Part shown: positions 5,542 to 9,377 of the stretch, piece by piece
Numbering within the stretch: the first letter of the stretch is position 1
Layout of the letters: each line of letters begins with the position of its first letter
NCBI GenBank assembly: GCA_934278965.1
Contig: CAKQWL010000119.1
Location: forward strand, 1-9,377
Length of the DNA stretch: 9,377 nt
Direction: 5' to 3'
Source: an uncultured Clostridia bacterium
GTDB taxonomy: Bacteria > Bacillota > Clostridia > Peptostreptococcales > Anaerovoracaceae
Program-made: the position numbers and the translations under genes
Notes under the pieces: generated by a model
The model's input: only the letters and a program-made list of their open reading frames with translations
The model's database searches: none
Told to the model about the DNA's origin: nothing

Positions 5542-5623
5542 GAGTGCAGAACGATTTACAAAGCGAAAGTGTATGTAAAAAGGAAAGAAAAAACGAACAA
5601 TCAAACTCAAAAGGGAGGGACTT

Positions 5624-8600
5624 ATGAAAAAAACTCTACTCAGCGGATTTTTGACCGCCGCGCTCACCTTCGGCTCCGTTTTCTCGGGGCTCGCGGCAGC
5701 AGCGCAGCCCGTTCATGCCGCGTCTTTCCGCGACATCTCGTCGCACTGGGCGAAATCCTACATTTTGGAGGCGGCCGATAAAGGGATCATCTCCGGTTAC
5801 CCGGACGGGACTTTTCTTCCGGACAAGCCGGTAACGCGGGCGGAATTTACCAAAAAGGTAAACAACGCGCTCGGGAACACCGCATCCTCAGCCATTTCTT
5901 TTTCGGATGTAGCATCCGTGGAATGGTATTACAATGAAATCTCAAGAGCCATCGCGGCGGGTTACGCCGGCGGTTACGATGACGGTCGTTTCCTGCCGAA
6001 CAACAAGATCACCCGTCAAGAAGCAGCGGTCATGCTCGCGCGAATCGTGCCGACTTACAATTACGGCAGCAGCCTTCGGAGCTACGGCGATTATTCCAGC
6101 GTGAGCGACTGGGCGGAATCCTGCCTTTCCCGTATTGTCGGGAAGAAGTATATGGGCGCCTACGACGACGGTAAGCTTCATCCTCTGGACAGCCTGACCC
6201 GTGCGCAGGCGGCGAAGATCATTACGGATATTGTCAAGAAAGAAAGCATCGTCAAGACGCCTCTTACCATTCGGGAAGACGGCACGAAGGTTTCCGGCAA
6301 GATTTATTCCAACGGAATTACCATCAATAAGGATGTTGAAAACGGAAGCGTTACGATTGACAACTGCGTAGTTCTCGGTCCTCTTTACGTGCAGGGCGGG
6401 GGAGCGGACGCCGACTCCAAGGACGGCTCTGTCACCATCAGCAATTCCCGCGTCGCTTCCATGCAGATCAGCCGCACGGCCTCTGCCGTACGCGTCATCG
6501 CGAAGAACGAAACCCGGATTCTGGACACCAGCATCTGGAAGAATGCTGCCGTTGAGACCAATCGCCTCAGCGGAGGGCTTTTCGGCACCGGATTCGATAA
6601 AATAACGGTTCTCGGCGATTCGGGAGTGATTTTTGACGGAAACTTCCCGCACATCGTTCTCTCCGGCGTGCAGTGCCGCGCCAAGCTGTCGTCCGGCACC
6701 GTTACCACACTGGATGTGGAGAGCAGCGCCCGGAAATCTGAAATCGATACGGACCGCTCCGTTACCGTGACCACAGCCAATGTCAACGCGGCGGCGGCCT
6801 TTACGGGAAGCGGCACGATTCGCACAATGAACGCAAACGCCAGCGGCATCACTTATACAACCAAGCCGGACCGCGTCAATGTGAAGAGCGGAGTGTCCGC
6901 TCCGACCTTGGGAGAAGAGAATGCGGATATCGCCATCACTCCGAAATCCGGCGCAACCGATGTTGCGATTGATTCGGACATCAAACTCACCTTTGACGCC
7001 GCGATGAGCAAATCCAACGGCAAGAGCATCAGTGATTCCGATCTGGAAGAGATGATTAAGCTGCGCCGGAAGACTTCCTCCGGGACAAAGGTAGCATTTT
7101 CAGCCAAGATCAACTCTGCAAAGAAGGTCATTACGATTACACCGACGGAGTCGCTGGATTATCAGACGAGATACTATGTGATCATCGATTCGGACACTTT
7201 CCGCGATTCCTCCGGGAATAAGAACAAGGCCTTTTCCTCCTACTTCACGACAGAAGCAGAGGAAAAATCCGGGATTTCCGTTTCTCCTTCCAAGAATGCG
7301 AAGGATGTGGACGTCGGCACAACCATCAAGCTCTCTTTTGATTCCGCCATCAAGCGGTATAACGGAAGCGAGCTTCGGGACAGCAATCTGAACGACTTGA
7401 TTGATGACGACAAAATCCGTCTGTGCACGGATGCCAAAGGAAAGCATACGGTTTCCATCAAAGCCGAAATCAACAGCAAGAAAAAAATCATTACCATCAC
7501 CCCGAGAAAAGAGCTGAGCTACGACACGAAGTATTATCTCTTCCTCGACACAAATATTTTCAAAAACTCCAAAAACGAAGGGAACGCGGCATTCTCGTCT
7601 TCCTTCACGACGGTTGCCGATACCTTCTCGATTTCGAGCCTGACCTCCACTTCAACGGACAACAGTTTTTCCATCTCCGTGAAGCCGGGAGCAGCCGGCG
7701 ATCTTTACGGTGTCCTGCTTCCGTCCGGAGCGAAGGCCCCAAGCGCCGCACAGATTAAAGACGGGAAGGACGGCAGCGGCAGCGCTCTCTCCTCCGGATC
7801 TACATGGAGTAAGACAAAGGCTCTCCGCGGGACATCCTACACGCAGACCTTCTCCGGGCTGGACGCGAATACTTCCTATACATTCTACGCAGTCCTCTAC
7901 TCCGGTTCGAAGTATTCCGCGGTAAAGTCGACCACGCTTTCCACAAAGCCGCTTCCGGGTGCGAAGCTGACCGGGCTGTCCGTGGCAGGAGCGAGTCTCT
8001 CGCCGTCTTTCGACAGTTCCAAAACTTCCTATGCTGTGACGCTGCCGTTCGGTACGACCGAGCTGACGCTGACAGCGACCGCGGAAAGCAACTGCTCTGT
8101 TCAGGCGCAGTTGGGCGGCGGCGCTCCGCAGGTTGTCACCGCTCCTCTTACGCTGGACGGGCTTTCCTCCACGCAGGAGAATAAAATCCAGATTCGTGTA
8201 TCCGATCTCAGCGGGAAGAAAACCACGACCACTTATACCCTTTCGGTCACGGTAGCCGGAAACACTTCCGTTTCCACGCCTTCGGTAACAGCGAATGGAA
8301 AATCCGCACAAAGTACCGGTTCCTTATCCAAAGGAAATCTCGCGTTCTTAGTGGATTCCGACACTTCGTCGGTGCAGATTTCCATCAGCGCCGATGACCC
8401 GAATGCTTCCATCAAGTGCAGTAAGCTCAGCCCTGCTGCCGGTACCGGTACGCTTTCCGGCACGCTTACCCTCGCGGCAGACTCAACTACCGTTTCGTTC
8501 ACGGTCGAATCCAACCGGGATCGAAAGGAGTACAGCTTCTCTGTGGAAAAGCTGAATCCGGAACCACCAGAGCCGGTTACGCCGGAGCCTTCAACGCCAA

Positions 8601-8638
8601 CGCCTGCACCGACCGGTGAGGACAGCGGACAAAACTGA
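5624..8638 (+). CDS. Large multidomain SLH surface/S-layer-type protein
   Basis: A 1004-aa secreted protein, candidate structural S-layer or major surface protein anchored non-covalently through its N-terminus. Signal peptide 1-33 (cleavage around His-Ala-Ala). SLH1 35-84 (FRDISSHWAK, TRAE), SLH2 93-142 (TRQE), SLH3 154-206 (TRAQ). Residues 214-430 are rich in short beta strands of the G-x-V-T-I-x-N type and look like a right-handed beta-helix. Two consecutive Big_5 (SbsA-type Ig-like) domains lie at about 437-543 and 551-663, a Fn3-like module at 667-773, a cadherin-like beta-sandwich at 781-877 and another Ig-like module to about 976, then a Pro/Glu/Thr tail 977-1004. There is no LPXTG motif or C-terminal membrane segment. 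Six cysteines (167, 248, 351, 601, 824, 932) are unusual for an S-layer protein. The ATG follows GGGAGGG. Expression is from 5513-5541; the transcript ends at 8683-8735. Confidence 0.92.
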   Translation: MKKTLLSGFLTAALTFGSVFSGLAAAAQPVHAASFRDISSHWAKSYILEAADKGIISGYPDGTFLPDKPVTRAEFTKKVNNALGNTASSAISFSDVASVEWYYNEISRAIAAGYAGGYDDGRFLPNNKITRQEAAVMLARIVPTYNYGSSLRSYGDYSSVSDWAESCLSRIVGKKYMGAYDDGKLHPLDSLTRAQAAKIITDIVKKESIVKTPLTIREDGTKVSGKIYSNGITINKDVENGSVTIDNCVVLGPLYVQGGGADADSKDGSVTISNSRVASMQISRTASAVRVIAKNETRILDTSIWKNAAVETNRLSGGLFGTGFDKITVLGDSGVIFDGNFPHIVLSGVQCRAKLSSGTVTTLDVESSARKSEIDTDRSVTVTTANVNAAAAFTGSGTIRTMNANASGITYTTKPDRVNVKSGVSAPTLGEENADIAITPKSGATDVAIDSDIKLTFDAAMSKSNGKSISDSDLEEMIKLRRKTSSGTKVAFSAKINSAKKVITITPTESLDYQTRYYVIIDSDTFRDSSGNKNKAFSSYFTTEAEEKSGISVSPSKNAKDVDVGTTIKLSFDSAIKRYNGSELRDSNLNDLIDDDKIRLCTDAKGKHTVSIKAEINSKKKIITITPRKELSYDTKYYLFLDTNIFKNSKNEGNAAFSSSFTTVADTFSISSLTSTSTDNSFSISVKPGAAGDLYGVLLPSGAKAPSAAQIKDGKDGSGSALSSGSTWSKTKALRGTSYTQTFSGLDANTSYTFYAVLYSGSKYSAVKSTTLSTKPLPGAKLTGLSVAGASLSPSFDSSKTSYAVTLPFGTTELTLTATAESNCSVQAQLGGGAPQVVTAPLTLDGLSSTQENKIQIRVSDLSGKKTTTTYTLSVTVAGNTSVSTPSVTANGKSAQSTGSLSKGNLAFLVDSDTSSVQISISADDPNASIKCSKLSPAAGTGTLSGTLTLAADSTTVSFTVESNRDRKEYSFSVEKLNPEPPEPVTPEPSTPTPAPTGEDSGQN
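6932..7612 (+). repeat. Tandem Big_5 domain duplication within the 1004-aa SLH protein
   Basis: Two units of about 107 and 113 codons (6932-7252 and 7274-7612) share the order: S/P-x-K-x-A-x-D-V start, I-K-L-x-F-D strand, S-D-x-x-L/N-D-L helix, I-x-S-x-K-K-x-I-T-I-T-P, Y-x-T-x-Y-Y, F-S-S-x-F-T-T end. DNA identity is only partial, so the duplication is not recent. Confidence 0.75.
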
Positions 8639-8642
8639 ACGT

Positions 8643-8661
8643 AGAAACTTCAAGAGTTTCT
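8643..8661 (+). repeat. Inverted repeat just after the 1004-aa protein stop codon
   Basis: AGAAACT (8643-8649) and AGTTTCT (8655-8661) form a 7-bp AT-rich stem with a 5-nt loop, starting 5 nt past the stop codon. Only a short TTTC/TTTG stretch follows. It may be a weak first stop or an mRNA 3'-end-protecting stem ahead of the main terminator. Confidence 0.4.
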
Positions 8662-8682
8662 TTGAGATGAGCTGAAATAAGA

Positions 8683-8735
8683 ATAAAAAGAGCGCCTTTA
8701 CCGCTTGTAAGCGGCCAGGGCGCCCTTTTATTTTA
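8683..8735. terminator. Bidirectional terminator between convergent SLH genes
   Basis: Outer stem AGAGCGCC (8689-8696) with GGCGCCCT (8719-8726), one internal mismatch, enclosing an inner perfect stem CCGCT/AGCGG (8701-8705 and 8710-8714) with a TGTA loop. The + strand continues TTTTATTTTA. The - strand continues TTTTTATTC from 8688 down. It therefore can end both the rightward 1004-aa gene and the leftward gene whose stop is at 8783. Confidence 0.85.
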
Positions 8736-8782
8736 GGTTCTGATTTTATTTTCCTCGGGTATTTTTCAGATAACCGTTTTAA

Positions 8783-9377
8783 TCAGTGGTTTGCATAGAA
8801 TCGATAAAGGAACGTTACAATCTGCCCTCTTGTGCAGCTGTCATTCGGTCCGAAAAGGCCATTTCCGATCCCGTTCGTAATCCCGTTTTCCGTCGCCCAC
8901 TGCACCGCCGCAGCATAATAAGCATCGTTTGATACATCGCTGAATGAAGATGCCCCCTCCTCCGCTTCGGCCTTGGCCGCACGGAAAAGGAAGGTCACGC
9001 TATGCGCACGGGTGCAGACCGCCTCCGGACTAAAGGTCTCCTCCGATGTGCCGACTGCAATCCCCTGTGAGACTGCCCATGCGACCGCTTTTGCATAATA
9101 GCCGTTTTCCGGAACATCTGTAAAATGACTCATTCGCTCCGGCTCCGGCGAACCCGCCGCGCGGAAAAGGAAGGTCACGATCTGTGCACGCGTACATGGC
9201 TCATTCGGCTCGAAGAGATCAGCACCGGTACCGCCGGTAATCCCGTTTTTCTTCGCCCATTTTACCGCTTCATAATAGTAATCGTCTGCTTTTACATCCT
9301 GGAACGGATCCTCTGCGCCTTCTTTCACAAAGCTTACTCGAACTTCAACATCACTGGCCGGCATGACAAAGCTATAC
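8783..9377 (-). CDS. C-terminal part of a surface protein with CTRAQ-type SLH array (partial)
   Basis: The frame is open to the window edge, giving 197 visible residues; the true start lies beyond 9377. The ATG at 9364 is internal: the codons before it read YSFV, and YSFVMPASDVEVRVSF is the typical end of an InlB-B-like or Flg_new bacterial repeat, so such modules probably precede it. Three SLH domains follow, starting FQDV, FTDV and FSDV at exactly 60-residue intervals, with motifs CTRAQ, CTRAH and CTRGQ also 60 apart, and FLFRAA, FLFRAA and FLYRFY. The protein ends a few residues later with ANH. The C-terminal array should attach the protein to the secondary wall polymer. This SLH subtype (YY..AV.WA, CTRAQ.VTFL) differs from the TRAE type of the other SLH genes here. 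Termination is at 8683-8735. Confidence 0.88.
   Translation of the reverse strand, partial: YSFVMPASDVEVRVSFVKEGAEDPFQDVKADDYYYEAVKWAKKNGITGGTGADLFEPNEPCTRAQIVTFLFRAAGSPEPERMSHFTDVPENGYYAKAVAWAVSQGIAVGTSEETFSPEAVCTRAHSVTFLFRAAKAEAEEGASSFSDVSNDAYYAAAVQWATENGITNGIGNGLFGPNDSCTRGQIVTFLYRFYANH
8786..9304 (-). repeat. Three SLH units with a 180-bp period
   Basis: Unit starts are at 9304, 9124 and 8944 on the leftward strand, spaced exactly 180 bp. Units one and two share an identical 18-bp block, CGGAAAAGGAAGGTCACG on the + strand, at 9162-9179 and 8982-8999, encoding the V-T-F-L-F-R core. The third unit has diverged there. Confidence 0.8.

Noticed and set aside
5569..5781. 70-aa open frame starting with GTG in the leader of the 1004-aa gene
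   Set aside because: It overlaps the signal-peptide region in another frame and has no Shine-Dalgarno or secretion feature.
5942..8514. Several antisense open frames within the 1004-aa gene
   Set aside because: None has promoter, ribosome binding site or recognisable domain. The sense protein has continuous domain structure throughout.
8783..9364. ATG at 9364 as the start of the right-edge SLH gene
   Set aside because: Upstream codons YSFV join MPASDV into a standard bacterial-repeat ending, and no signal peptide follows the ATG. The gene is partial at the edge.
1..9377. Mobile elements, CRISPR arrays, tRNA or rRNA genes
   Set aside because: No transposase or integrase motifs, no regularly spaced identical short repeats with unique spacers, and no cloverleaf or rRNA signature were seen.

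Overview
The window reads as low-to-moderate GC Gram-positive DNA, most likely a Clostridia-type member of the Bacillota. The basis is strong AGGAGG-type ribosome binding sites, classical Sec signal peptides, sigma-A-like promoters, compact rho-independent terminators and above all several S-layer homology (SLH) proteins with no sign of an outer-membrane barrel. The genus cannot be fixed from sequence reading alone.

Layout. Positions 1-39 hold only the first 13 codons of a leftward secreted-protein gene. It has a good promoter (175-204) and a leader of about 125 nt with three small inverted repeats. Leftward from 2010 to 373 lies a ClC-type H+/Cl- exchanger with a C-terminal TrkA-C domain, closed by a terminator at 291-332. 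Upstream of it is a leftward AEC-family permease (2075-3022). The two are 64 nt apart with no convincing terminator between them, and a cre-like palindrome sits just ahead of the ClC ribosome binding site.

From 3055 to the right end the window is a cell-surface island. Two leftward SLH paralogues (a minimal 203-aa SLH-only protein, 4664-5275, then a 491-aa protein with an unidentified C-terminal domain, 3105-4580) probably form an operon from the promoter at 5337-5364 to a strong terminator at 3055-3084. Divergent from them, a 1004-aa rightward protein (5624-8638) combines three SLH domains, a probable beta-helix, two tandem Big_5 domains, further Ig-like modules and a Pro-rich tail. A bidirectional terminator (8683-8735) separates it from the 3' end of a convergent gene (8783-9377), whose C-terminal SLH array is of a different subfamily (CTRAQ type) and repeats with an exact 60-residue period.

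The proteins likely share one job: non-covalent attachment to the secondary cell-wall polymer, with the 1004-aa protein a candidate structural S-layer or surface protein. The most notable signal is regulatory. All three promoters recognisable in the window carry a TGTAAT-type direct repeat with an 11-bp period next to the -35 region. In the two divergent SLH promoters the geometry is the same: the second half-site ends on the first base of the -35 hexamer. This resembles the tandem sites of PhoB/OmpR-family response regulators and suggests common control of the surface genes and the left-edge gene.

No tRNA, rRNA, CRISPR array, transposase or integrase was seen.
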